12,171 nucleotides of DNA from Porticoccus sp963974675 (lineage in GTDB: Bacteria; Pseudomonadota; Gammaproteobacteria; Pseudomonadales; Porticoccaceae): the NCBI GenBank assembly GCA_963974675.1, contig CAXBDQ010000050.1:1-12171 (forward strand), written 5' to 3'. Shown in pieces: positions 1-7,084 of this stretch. The notes under the pieces are model-generated. The model ran no database searches and was not told the DNA's origin. It was given only the letters and a program-made list of their open reading frames with translations. The translations under genes were made by a program, and so were the position numbers. Position 1 is the stretch's first letter; each line of letters opens with the position of its first letter.

Positions 1-99
1 TCAGGTGATCTACCGCAATTTGTTTCAATTAAGCTAACAAGGGGGTACTCTTTCAGAAAAGGAGTATGGTCAATTAAACGCGAGAGCAGTGAAACAAGC
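1..99. other. Left-edge sequence upstream of the ThrB-like gene
   Basis: No complete gene is visible here. The reading frame of the following gene stays open to the window edge but contains no ATG, GTG or TTG before position 100. A second plus-strand frame ends with TAA at 35-37 and could be the tail of an upstream gene; its last residues (QVIYRNLFQLS) are not recognisable to me. A strong Shine-Dalgarno-like AAAAGGAG lies at 57-64, about 35 bases upstream of the chosen ATG. It is placed correctly only for a non-standard ATT at 73. No convincing promoter was found. Confidence 0.3.
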
Positions 100-1086
100 A
101 TGGCTTCTTTTCCAGTTTTAGACCTAAAAGGCCTCAAAGCTTTTTTGAGCCAGTACCAACTGGATGAGCCCTGCCACATTGATTCTTCTTACAGGGCTAG
201 AGCTCACAGCACCTGTCGTTTCCATATTAGCAATCCCGGCACAGCGGCAACCCAGGCATATTTACTATTAGTTGTTGAGCCCAATGCGGTAGATCACCTG
301 ACATTTATCTGCTCGCTGATTGAACATTTGGTTAATCAGGATACATCAGTAACGCCCTGCTTAAAAAATCAACAAGATGAATACATTTCATTATTTGGCC
401 ACTGTCCAGCAATATTATTTCATCTACCTAGAAATCTACCGCCAACTAATCAGAACCTAACGACTTCTCACTGTGGTGAAATCGGTACTTTTCTAGGGAA
501 AATGCACACCAACTCTAAAGGTTTTAATAAAACTTATGGTAATCCCCGCAGCCTAGTATGGCTCAATCTTGCTGCTGATGAACTGCTGCCACAGCTTTCC
601 ACCGGAGATGCATGCCTACTAAGGGAACAATTAGACCGCTTTAAAAGCACCATCGACAGCAACCCAAACTTACCCAGCGGGCCTCTGATTGGCAGTCTAT
701 TTAGAGACCAGCTATTTTTTCAGGGTGACCACCTTGAAGCCGTGACAGGCTTTTATTTTAGTTGTACCGATTGGCTATTATTGGATGTCGCACAAGCAGT
801 GAACGAATGGTGCAGCAATGAACAGGGTGAGCTTGACAAGCACCTAACCAAATCCCTTCTTTCTGCTTACCATGCGGTAAGACCCTTCACTCCCTGTGAA
901 AATCAATACTGGCAGGATATCCTATGTTTTTCTGCCACTAGATTTTGGATTTCGCGCTTGCTGAGCTCTCTCATTCCCGATCAAGCAGGCTGCCCATCAA
1001 TACAACAGGACCCACAAGAATATAAAGTGAGGCTGCGTCGGCGAATTACAGGTTATCACCCCCTTCCTGTAGGAAACCCTGACTAA
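100..1086 (+). CDS. ThrB-like (homoserine kinase II family) protein, probable pseudokinase
   Basis: The 328-residue protein aligns end to end with Pseudomonas-type homoserine kinase (about 316 residues). The N-terminus matches in register from ATG100 (GLKAFLSQYQLD against LEAFLAPYDLG). Later matches are an H-x-x-E-x-G-x-x-L-G-x-x-H segment near residues 124-136, the block NEWCSNEQGELD, and RFWISRL near the C-terminus. ThrB normally phosphorylates homoserine in threonine synthesis. Here the catalytic loop that reads HADLFRDN in active enzymes reads IGSLFRDQ (residues 197-204). The histidine and catalytic aspartate become I197 and S199, and the metal-binding asparagine becomes Q204. The second metal-binding aspartate (IDF) becomes G217 (TGF). 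The glycine-containing GSENSN-like ATP loop also appears lost. The frame is nonetheless intact, so a non-catalytic role is likely. The Shine-Dalgarno is weak. The gene converges on znuA, as thrB lies near znuA in Pseudomonas. Family membership is fairly sure; loss of activity is inference. Confidence 0.8.
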   Translation: MASFPVLDLKGLKAFLSQYQLDEPCHIDSSYRARAHSTCRFHISNPGTAATQAYLLLVVEPNAVDHLTFICSLIEHLVNQDTSVTPCLKNQQDEYISLFGHCPAILFHLPRNLPPTNQNLTTSHCGEIGTFLGKMHTNSKGFNKTYGNPRSLVWLNLAADELLPQLSTGDACLLREQLDRFKSTIDSNPNLPSGPLIGSLFRDQLFFQGDHLEAVTGFYFSCTDWLLLDVAQAVNEWCSNEQGELDKHLTKSLLSAYHAVRPFTPCENQYWQDILCFSATRFWISRLLSSLIPDQAGCPSIQQDPQEYKVRLRRRITGYHPLPVGNPD

Positions 1087-1126
1087 ACGCGCCTCCCTGC
1101 ACCGATTATTGACGGCCTTAAGACAC

Positions 1127-2062
1127 TTATTTAGCCTGACTGCGCTCGAGGCATGTCGTAAATGTTTCGGCAAAGGAGCGAATGAACTCTAGATAGCTAC
1201 TTTTACTCAGTGGTGTACTTCCACCCATTAAATCAAGCTCTGTATGATTTGACGCCAGCTTTTTGGCTAACTGAATAGCTAACTTATTATTTAGCTGTGG
1301 CTCAGTAAAAACACAAGTTACTCGATCACCCAAGGCTATAATTTCGCCGTAATGACGTGCCCCTCGGTTGGCACCACCAGGTAATTGTATTGCCGCCAAC
1401 TGATTTAACCCAAAATGCTCAACAAAGTGACCATAGCCATCATGTACCACAATAAATCCGTTACCCTTTACCGGCTCAAAACCTTTTTGAATGGATTCAT
1501 CCAAAAATGTAAGCTGTTCTGAAAACTCTCTGACATTTGTCTCAAACAACGTTTTTCGTTCCGGATATTTAGTGGCAAGCACTACCGCAATTGCCTCTAC
1601 TACTTTTAAGCTATTTTGTGGGTTCAACCATAAGTGAGGATCTCTATTGTAAGACTCTTCGTTCTTGCCTCCATGTGAAACATGCTCCTCATGCCCATCA
1701 TGGTCATGTCTTTCACGGGATACCTCAGGCCACTGTATATTATCCAGCTGGGTTAATTGAATAACCTTGTCTGAAGGCACATTCACCAATGCCTTCACCA
1801 ATACACCCTCAAGTTCAGGACCCACCCAAATAACCAGCTCTGCTTGCTTAACCGCCTTAAGATCTGAAAATTTAAGCGCATATTCATGGGGAGATGTATT
1901 GGGAGAAAGTAGTGCATCAACAGCAAACTCATCCCCTACCACTGCTTTCACTAACATCGCAACAGGTTTAATTGAAGCCAAGACCCTAGGCGATGAAGAC
2001 GCCCAAGCGGAAGAGGCACACCCAAAAAATACGACAAAAGTTATATAAAACAACTTGTTCAT
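1127..2062 (-). CDS. znuA: ZnuA, periplasmic zinc-binding protein of the zinc ABC importer
   Basis: This 311-residue cluster A-I solute-binding protein captures Zn2+ in the periplasm and hands it to ZnuB/ZnuC. A signal peptide spans about residues 1-21, with an AWA/S cleavage site. The three zinc histidines are visible as H59 (SPHEY), H143 (DPHLW) and H207 (VHDGY), and D277 is the likely fourth acidic ligand. C250 and C304 match the disulfide known from E. coli ZnuA. A charged His-rich loop (about 118-130, HDHDGHEEHVSH) sits between the first two ligands, as in other ZnuA proteins. I chose ATG 2062, preceded by TTGAG. A TTG at 2074 would add four residues and is less likely. The gene is divergent from zur, with a Zur box just upstream, so repression under zinc sufficiency is expected. 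Confidence 0.95.
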   Translation of the reverse strand: MNKLFYITFVVFFGCASSAWASSSPRVLASIKPVAMLVKAVVGDEFAVDALLSPNTSPHEYALKFSDLKAVKQAELVIWVGPELEGVLVKALVNVPSDKVIQLTQLDNIQWPEVSRERHDHDGHEEHVSHGGKNEESYNRDPHLWLNPQNSLKVVEAIAVVLATKYPERKTLFETNVREFSEQLTFLDESIQKGFEPVKGNGFIVVHDGYGHFVEHFGLNQLAAIQLPGGANRGARHYGEIIALGDRVTCVFTEPQLNNKLAIQLAKKLASNHTELDLMGGSTPLSKSSYLEFIRSFAETFTTCLERSQAK

Positions 2063-2082
2063 TTTACAACTCAAAATATTAT

Positions 2083-2105
2083 GAAATGTTATAATATAAC
2101 AAAAC
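2083..2105. promoter_or_regulatory. Zur box controlling znuA
   Basis: This 23-bp imperfect palindrome has left half GAAATGTTATA, a central A, and right half TATAACAAAAC. The gammaproteobacterial Zur consensus as I know it has the halves GAAATGTTATA and TATAACATTTC around one free base. The left half matches fully; the right half differs only at three positions near its outer end. It covers the predicted -10 element of znuA, so Zn-loaded Zur bound here should block RNA polymerase. Confidence 0.88.
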
Positions 2106-2121
2106 TAACGACCAATCTGAA
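2093..2121 (-). promoter_or_regulatory. Predicted sigma-70 promoter of znuA
   Basis: On the minus strand a -35-like TTCAGA (2121-2116) is followed after 17 bases by TATATT (2098-2093), five of six matches to the -10 consensus. The -10 lies inside the Zur box. The transcript would start near 2086, giving a leader of about 24 bases before ATG 2062. This is prediction from sequence only. Confidence 0.5.
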
Positions 2122-2235
2122 CCACCCTAAACTACACCCTGTAAAAAACGTGTTAATTCATTGGGTTAATGCCTTGAACCCCAGCGTACCATTAAAGAAA
2201 ACATCACAAACTGGATGTACAAAGCTATACCATTA

Positions 2236-2263
2236 TTGCGTATCAGCCAAAATGCGATAAAAT
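2236..2263 (+). promoter_or_regulatory. Predicted sigma-70 promoter of zur-znuC-znuB
   Basis: A -35-like TTGCGT (2236-2241) is followed after 16 bases by TAAAAT (2258-2263), five of six matches to the -10 consensus. The -10 lies inside the second Zur box. The transcript would start near 2270, with a leader of about 24 bases before the zur ATG. The stretch between the two divergent promoters (about 2122-2235) shows nothing else I can recognise. Confidence 0.45.
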
Positions 2264-2271
2264 AACATTAT
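2249..2271. promoter_or_regulatory. Second Zur box, controlling zur-znuC-znuB
   Basis: The halves are AAAATGCGATA and AATAACATTAT around a central A. About 16 of 22 informative positions agree with the Zur consensus, including most of the inner dyad (ATG...ATA / ATAACATT). It is weaker than the znuA site. It overlaps the predicted -10 and ends 22 bases upstream of the zur start, implying that Zur represses its own operon, probably less tightly than znuA. Confidence 0.72.
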
Positions 2272-2293
2272 ATATTATAAGAGGCCTGCCAAC

Positions 2294-2794
2294 ATGTTGA
2301 CGAACTCTCGCCTCGCCTACCACACCCACGATCATAAGCGCTGCATTCATGCTGCGCTGCAAAGAGCGAAAGTACTTTGTGATGAGAAGCATGCTCGACT
2401 TACCCCCATCCGAGAAGCCGTACTAAGAACAATATGGGCAAGCCACCAGCCTCTTGGAGCCTACGAAATTGTAGATAATATGACGCCAAAAGCACAGACT
2501 GGCAAACGCATTCAGGCTCCTACTGTTTATCGTGCCATTGAGTTTTTACTCGAACAGGGGCTTGTTCACCGCATTGCCTCACTCAATGCTTATATAGGCT
2601 GCCCATTTCCCGGAAACAATCACAATGATTTTTTCCTTATTTGCCGTGCTTGCGGCTCCACGGCTGAATGCAGCAACGACCAGATCAACAACATGATGTT
2701 ACAAACAGCAGAGCGTACAGGCTTTAAAGTGGAATCTCAGATGGTTGAAATTAGCGGGCTTTGCCCAGAGTGCCAACAGGGGGACCAGCCATGA
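2294..2794 (+). CDS. zur: Zur, Fur-family zinc-responsive repressor
   Basis: The 166-residue Fur-family protein closely resembles Pseudomonas Np20/Zur, including an N-terminal extension with an HTHDHKRC stretch. The winged-helix DNA-binding part covers about 35-95, with recognition helix APTVYRAIEFLL near 75-86. Zinc sites are complete. The structural site is C117, C120 (CRAC) with C157, C160 (CPEC). The sensing site, by alignment with E. coli Zur, is H92, C103, H110 and E125. Zn-loaded Zur dimers bind the two palindromes upstream. The start has Shine-Dalgarno AAGAGG nine bases ahead. The stop overlaps the znuC start (ATGA), so translation is probably coupled. Confidence 0.95.
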   Translation: MLTNSRLAYHTHDHKRCIHAALQRAKVLCDEKHARLTPIREAVLRTIWASHQPLGAYEIVDNMTPKAQTGKRIQAPTVYRAIEFLLEQGLVHRIASLNAYIGCPFPGNNHNDFFLICRACGSTAECSNDQINNMMLQTAERTGFKVESQMVEISGLCPECQQGDQP

Positions 2795-3555
2795 CTCGCC
2801 CCCTTATTCAGCTAAGCGGCATCAGTAAATATTTTAACGGCAACAAAGTACTTTCTAATATCGACCTAAGTATTGAGCCTGGACAAATTATTACCTTAAT
2901 TGGCCCCAATGGAGCAGGTAAAACGACGCTGGTTAAAATTGTTTTAGGGCTTGTAGATACCGATGAAGGGCAGGTCACCCGACACACCGACCTACGTATC
3001 GGCTACATGCCACAAAAACTGCATATTGACCCCACGCTACCCATTACTCTAGAACGATTTTTAAAATTGGCCGAACCCAACACACAACTCTGCATTAGTG
3101 CATTAAAAGAGGTGGGCATTGATAAGCACATCGATTCTCCACTACATGCTCTGTCAGGTGGAGAAATGCAACGGGCCCTGTTAGCTCGAGCTATTTTACG
3201 CAAACCTAATTTTTTGGTACTAGATGAACCGGTGCAAGGTGTTGACGTGGTAGGGCAGGAAGCGCTTTATCGGCTGATTGGCCAGTTACGCGATCGCCTC
3301 CCCTGTGGAGTACTCATGGTGTCCCATGATCTTCACTTAGTCATGTCTGCAACGGATAAAGTTGTTTGCCTCAATCAGCACATCTGCTGTCATGGGCATC
3401 CAGACCAAGTGAGTAATAATCCAGCATTTATTGAGCTTTTTGGCACAAAAACAGCGACCTACACCCATCGCCATGATCACCAACACGACCTACGTGGCGA
3501 AGTAATGAACTCACGCTCAATAGAACAACATTCATCGGAGCGCCAACATGATTGA
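2791..3555 (+). CDS. znuC: ZnuC, ATPase of the zinc ABC importer
   Basis: This 254-residue ABC ATPase powers zinc import through ZnuB at the inner membrane. Motifs in order are Walker A GPNGAGKTT (38-46), Q-loop Q75 (YMPQK), signature LSGGEMQ (121-127), Walker B FLVLDEP (141-147) and switch H179 (SHD). The C-terminal tail holds a histidine cluster THRHDHQHD (225-233), which also occurs in E. coli ZnuC and separates it from manganese or iron ABC-3 ATPases. ATG 2791 was chosen because it overlaps the zur stop and follows CAGGGGGA. A TTG at 2761 lies deep inside zur and is rejected. The 3' end overlaps znuB by 8 bases. Confidence 0.95.
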   Translation: MTRPLIQLSGISKYFNGNKVLSNIDLSIEPGQIITLIGPNGAGKTTLVKIVLGLVDTDEGQVTRHTDLRIGYMPQKLHIDPTLPITLERFLKLAEPNTQLCISALKEVGIDKHIDSPLHALSGGEMQRALLARAILRKPNFLVLDEPVQGVDVVGQEALYRLIGQLRDRLPCGVLMVSHDLHLVMSATDKVVCLNQHICCHGHPDQVSNNPAFIELFGTKTATYTHRHDHQHDLRGEVMNSRSIEQHSSERQHD

Positions 3556-4330
3556 TGTTCTTCTCTATGCACTCTTGGCCGGACTGGGTGTCGCACTCAT
3601 CACCGGGCCCTTAGGTGCTTTTATTGTCTGGCGCCGAATGGCCTATTTTGGTGACACCTTAGCCCACTCATCCCTGTTAGGCGTGGCTTTAGCATTGCTG
3701 CTATCCGTCAGCCCCACTTTATCAGTTATTGCCACCTGCCTAATACTTGCCCTGATATTAGTCATATTGCAACAACAGAAAAACTTAGCCTCTGATACAT
3801 TACTAGGCATTCTTTCTCACACGTCACTAGCCATAGGCTTGGTCGCCATGGCGCTTATGCCAGAGGTAAAAGTTGACCTTTTAAGCCTACTATTTGGTGA
3901 CTTGCTGACAGTCAATGTCCGTGATGTAGTGACCATTTATGGCATCGGCCTTGTCGCCATTTTTTTGCTGATCAAGTTGTGGAACCCCTTACTGGCCATC
4001 ACCATTCATGAGGAACTAGCAAAAGTTGAAGGTGTTCCAGTGACAGCTGTACGCACAGTCTTCATGTTGATAATTGCGCTGGAAATTGCCATTGCCATGA
4101 AGGTAGTAGGGGTGTTGCTAATTACAGCCTTATTAGTTATTCCTGCGGCCACCGCGAGACGTTTTGCCAAAACACCAGAGCAAATGGCAATCTTTGCCAG
4201 CCTGATTGGCTGTTTGGCGGTAACTTTGGGATTAACCAGCTCTTGGTATATTGACACACCTGCTGGGCCTTCGATTGTGCTTTGTGCCGGTATTTTATTT
4301 CTGGTTTCTCTCGCTAAAAAAAGTCGCTAG
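3548..4330 (+). CDS. znuB: ZnuB, permease of the zinc ABC importer
   Basis: This 260-residue, very hydrophobic protein of the ABC-3 permease family forms the inner-membrane channel that takes Zn2+ from ZnuA using ATP hydrolysis by ZnuC. About seven to eight membrane segments are apparent. The family motif GDTLAHSSLLGVAL lies at 35-48, and the coupling-region sequence VEGVPVTAVRTVFM lies in the second half (nucleotides about 4027-4068). Length and start fit the family. Shine-Dalgarno GGAG lies about 8 bases before the ATG, and the gene starts within the end of znuC. It is the last gene of the zur operon and converges on sco, leaving 65 bases between them without a clear terminator. Confidence 0.94.
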   Translation: MIDVLLYALLAGLGVALITGPLGAFIVWRRMAYFGDTLAHSSLLGVALALLLSVSPTLSVIATCLILALILVILQQQKNLASDTLLGILSHTSLAIGLVAMALMPEVKVDLLSLLFGDLLTVNVRDVVTIYGIGLVAIFLLIKLWNPLLAITIHEELAKVEGVPVTAVRTVFMLIIALEIAIAMKVVGVLLITALLVIPAATARRFAKTPEQMAIFASLIGCLAVTLGLTSSWYIDTPAGPSIVLCAGILFLVSLAKKSR

Positions 4331-4395
4331 CAACCCAAACACCAACGAGAAGAAAAAGAAATAGTGTTGGCCTTTACTGGACTTTCTCCGAACAC

Positions 4396-5052
4396 TTACT
4401 GATCAAATGTAGCCATGATCGACCGCAATGCCATCCGCATGCTCTCTTCCGCAAAAGGTGGTTTGAAAAAGCCATGATAATGGCCATAAGGATTAATAAG
4501 AACCATATTGGCACCGTGATCGATGGTGTAGTCACCATTCTCCAGGGGAACCTTATTGAAGGCCACATTGAGCTCTGTCGCCAACTTTAATAACACGTAT
4601 TGATTACCGGTCGCACCAATGAAATCAGGATTAAAGTAGGGGACATATTGAGCAAGCTTTGCTGTCGTATCTCGCTCCGGGTCCAGTGACACCAGCACAA
4701 CTTGTAATTCCGCCTTCTCTTCAGAATCTAGTCCTTCGTACATTTTTGCCGCGGCAGCCATTGTTGTTGGGCAAATATCTGGGCAGTGGGTAAAACCAAA
4801 AAACAACAAACTCCATTTACCCGTAAGCTCTTGCAGTCCAAAAGGCTGGCCTCGGTGGTCCGTGAACTCAAATTCACTAAACTTTCGCGGAGTATCGAGT
4901 AACACCGCCCCATTTGCTCGTAATTCGTGAACATTTAAGATGCGAGGCTGATTAATTTTATGGATGAACCCTGCCAGCATCATGGCGACAAATACAACAA
5001 TGCCTATCAGGGTAAAACGAATATTGCGTTTACTGCGCTGGTTATCTGCCAC
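4396..5052 (-). CDS. sco: SCO1/SenC family copper chaperone for cytochrome c oxidase
   Basis: The 218-residue protein is anchored by one N-terminal membrane segment (about 12-30), with a thioredoxin-fold domain in the periplasm. Copper ligands are intact: C90 and C94 in THCPDICPTT, and H179 in the YTIDHGANMV segment. The DPERDT loop (124-129) is typical of the family. SCO proteins deliver copper to, or reduce, the CuA site of oxidase subunit II. The start is GTG 5052 with AGGG upstream. An out-of-frame ATG lies two bases upstream. It is the last gene of the SURF1-to-sco assembly operon, 66 bases after ctaB. Confidence 0.93.
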   Translation of the reverse strand: MADNQRSKRNIRFTLIGIVVFVAMMLAGFIHKINQPRILNVHELRANGAVLLDTPRKFSEFEFTDHRGQPFGLQELTGKWSLLFFGFTHCPDICPTTMAAAAKMYEGLDSEEKAELQVVLVSLDPERDTTAKLAQYVPYFNPDFIGATGNQYVLLKLATELNVAFNKVPLENGDYTIDHGANMVLINPYGHYHGFFKPPFAEESMRMALRSIMATFDQ

Positions 5053-5118
5053 ATTTATGCCCTTTTGTTCAGTTTACCTACCACCAGTGAATAAAGAACT
5101 ATAGATTCGGATCATTCC

Positions 5119-6024
5119 TCACGTAAACGAAGGCACCGTAATCAAGTAATGATCCACCAACATAATGATAAATAAAGCCATCAAGTAAATGATGGAATAT
5201 TTGAATGTATCCATACCGGCATTTGGGTTCTTACCAATCATCATCACAATAGCCCAATACAAAAAGCCCGCACCCAACACCAAGGCACCTAATAAATAGA
5301 GCCAACCACTCATCCCTGTTACAAAAGGGAGCACCGTGACAATTATCATAATGACGGTATAGAGAAGAATATGTAGCTTGGTGTATTTTTCCCCATGAGT
5401 CACTGGCAGCATCGGGATTTCTGCCTTGGCATATTCTTCTTTACGGTGAACCGCTAACGCCCAAAAGTGAGGCGGTGTCCAAGCAAAGATAATCAACACC
5501 AGTAACAGAGCATAGCCGTGCACTTCACCTGTAACAGCCGTCCAACCCAGAAGTGGCGGGACAGCACCCGCCAAGCCACCAATAACAATATTTTGAGGCG
5601 TCGCCCGCTTTAGGTACAACGTGTAAATGACCGCATACCCAATCAGTGAGGCTAGGGTTAGCCAAGCGGTTAATGCATTGATAAAAACCAATAAAACAGC
5701 CATGCCAACAACACCTAACACCGCGGCAAAAAACATTGCCTGAAGGGGTTGAACACGGCCTTTGGCTACAGGGCGGTTAAACGTTCGCGCCATTTTAAGG
5801 TCAACCTGACGATCCACCACATGATTGACGACAGCTGCAGCACCCGCACAGAAAGCAATACCAAGATTACCTAAAATCAATACATCAAGTGGCACCATGC
5901 CTGGTACCGAAAGGAACATTCCAATAACGGTTGTCAGAATCATCAGGGCGACAACGTTGGGCTTAGTCAGCTCCAAATAATCACGCCAGCTGGCTTTTTC
6001 CATCTCAAACTCTGCTTCTTTCAT
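5119..6024 (-). CDS. ctaB: Protoheme IX farnesyltransferase (heme O synthase)
   Basis: This 301-residue UbiA-family membrane enzyme (CtaB/CyoE/COX10) adds a farnesyl group to heme b to give heme O. The diphosphate/Mg2+ site is clear: N67-H68-x-x-D71-x-x-x-D75 followed by MARTFNRP (78-85). The second conserved region, YTLYLKR followed by PQNIVIGGLAGAVPPLLGW, and the motif AWTPPHFWALA are also present. About eight to nine membrane segments are visible. Shine-Dalgarno GGAG lies 10 bases before ATG 6024. The gene begins 4 bases after the ctaA stop, so the two heme-modifying enzymes are translated together. Confidence 0.96.
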   Translation of the reverse strand: MKEAEFEMEKASWRDYLELTKPNVVALMILTTVIGMFLSVPGMVPLDVLILGNLGIAFCAGAAAVVNHVVDRQVDLKMARTFNRPVAKGRVQPLQAMFFAAVLGVVGMAVLLVFINALTAWLTLASLIGYAVIYTLYLKRATPQNIVIGGLAGAVPPLLGWTAVTGEVHGYALLLVLIIFAWTPPHFWALAVHRKEEYAKAEIPMLPVTHGEKYTKLHILLYTVIMIIVTVLPFVTGMSGWLYLLGALVLGAGFLYWAIVMMIGKNPNAGMDTFKYSIIYLMALFIIMLVDHYLITVPSFT

Positions 6025-6028
6025 GACG

Positions 6029-7021
6029 TCAGGACTCCAGTCTCTGATATTTCAGCTTGGCGGTCCACACTCTGGTAGCAAGCGTTACCAGAGTCAGCAA
6101 TAGTAGGACACTACCAATATTATGAACAATTGCGGTTAATAGCGTTGCGCGAACCTGGCCACTACCAACAACCAAAAGTAATTGTACAGACAACACAGCA
6201 ACTAAAATTAGGGACATACGACGAATACGTCGATGATTGATAGTTAACAGCAAAATGGCCAAACCCAATAAATAAACCGTTGTGACTACGGCTCCCAAAC
6301 GATGAATCACATGAATAGCCACTCGAGCTTTACTTTCCAAGGTTTCACTTAAGGTGTCAACACCAAAGGTTTGAGCGATATTAAAACCCTGCCAAAAATC
6401 CATTTCTGGCCACCATTGATTCTGACATAGGGGGAAATCTGGGCAAGCAAATGCCGCATAGTTGGCACTGGTCCAACCGCCCAAGAGAATCTGCATACCA
6501 ACGACAATAACGGCTCCGATTATCCAAGGCTTAACGTGGGCCAACCGATCCATAATGTCTGCCGAAAGCCTCCAACACTTGTTATCAATACGCAGTGTTA
6601 ACAGCCAAAGAAGAGAGCAGTTAACCATACCGCCAAGCAAGTGGATCGTAGCTACTTGGGCCCAAAGTGTTACATTAACCGACCACATCCCCAGCAACGC
6701 CTGCCAAACTACTAAGAATAAAATAAACGTTGGCAATCGAAAAGGATAACTTTCATCATCACGTCGGCGCCATGAGCCAACGGCCAATACAGTGATTAAT
6801 GCCCCCAAAATGCCCGCCAAATAACGGTGACTCAACACTGGCCAAACGACAAACTCAGCGTTAACTGCGCCATAGCAACTGGACCAATCAGAACAGCCAA
6901 AACCAACAGCCACCAGCCTTGTATAAACACCAAGTATTATGACAACGGCAGAAAGAGCCGTGGCCACGAGAGCCAACTTGAAACCAGGCTTACGAAATTT
7001 TGGTTTATTAAACATCGACAT
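6029..7021 (-). CDS. ctaA: Heme A synthase (COX15/CtaA family), atypical first half
   Basis: This eight-helix membrane enzyme oxidises the heme O methyl group to make heme A for CoxA. With ATG 7021 as start it has 330 residues. GTG 7030 and ATG 7015 are alternatives, and none has a strong Shine-Dalgarno. The second half is standard: loop cysteines C193 and C199 in ACPDFPLCQNQWWP, and histidines H240 (VIHR) and H300 (VHN). The first half keeps H65 (LSHR), H127 (TIHLLGG) and the cysteine pair C43/C49. Its usual CPDWPxCYG motif reads CSDWSSCYG, and the segment to H65 is short. The glutamate expected three residues before the first histidine (ExxH) is V62. Position between the 212-residue SCO-like gene and ctaB supports the assignment. 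Confidence 0.92.
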   Translation of the reverse strand: MSMFNKPKFRKPGFKLALVATALSAVVIILGVYTRLVAVGFGCSDWSSCYGAVNAEFVVWPVLSHRYLAGILGALITVLAVGSWRRRDDESYPFRLPTFILFLVVWQALLGMWSVNVTLWAQVATIHLLGGMVNCSLLWLLTLRIDNKCWRLSADIMDRLAHVKPWIIGAVIVVGMQILLGGWTSANYAAFACPDFPLCQNQWWPEMDFWQGFNIAQTFGVDTLSETLESKARVAIHVIHRLGAVVTTVYLLGLAILLLTINHRRIRRMSLILVAVLSVQLLLVVGSGQVRATLLTAIVHNIGSVLLLLTLVTLATRVWTAKLKYQRLES

Positions 7022-7084
7022 GTACGTCACATACCCAATCTAGATGTGGCCTTTTAACCTATAAAAAATACCAGGCAGAAAATT

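Noticed and set aside
1..101. A minus-strand open frame starting at an ATG at 101-99 (MLVSLLSRLIDHTPF...) and running off the left edge
   Set aside because: Its start codon overlaps the plus-strand ATG at 100, which would leave no room for separate promoters. It is only about 33 codons within the window, and I recognise no family.
1998..2062. Possible lipobox (FFGC) in the ZnuA signal peptide
   Set aside because: The FFG residues before C15 fit the lipobox poorly, and a good signal peptidase I site (AWA/S) follows six residues later.
2266..2280. A third Zur-like TTATA/TATAA dyad next to the zur start
   Set aside because: It has a 3-base spacer and lacks the outer ATG/CAT positions of the Zur motif. 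AT-rich promoter sequence explains it.
2761..2790. Upstream TTG start for znuC
   Set aside because: It lies inside zur. ATG 2791 overlaps the zur stop, has a good Shine-Dalgarno and matches the ZnuC N-terminus.
3458..3490. His-rich tail of ZnuC as an unusual metal-binding addition
   Set aside because: E. coli ZnuC carries a very similar histidine cluster at the same place, so it is a normal family feature.
4339..4373. CCAAC/GTTGG inverted repeat between znuB and sco as a terminator
   Set aside because: The five-base-pair stem has a loop of about 19 bases and no U-tract after it; too weak to call.
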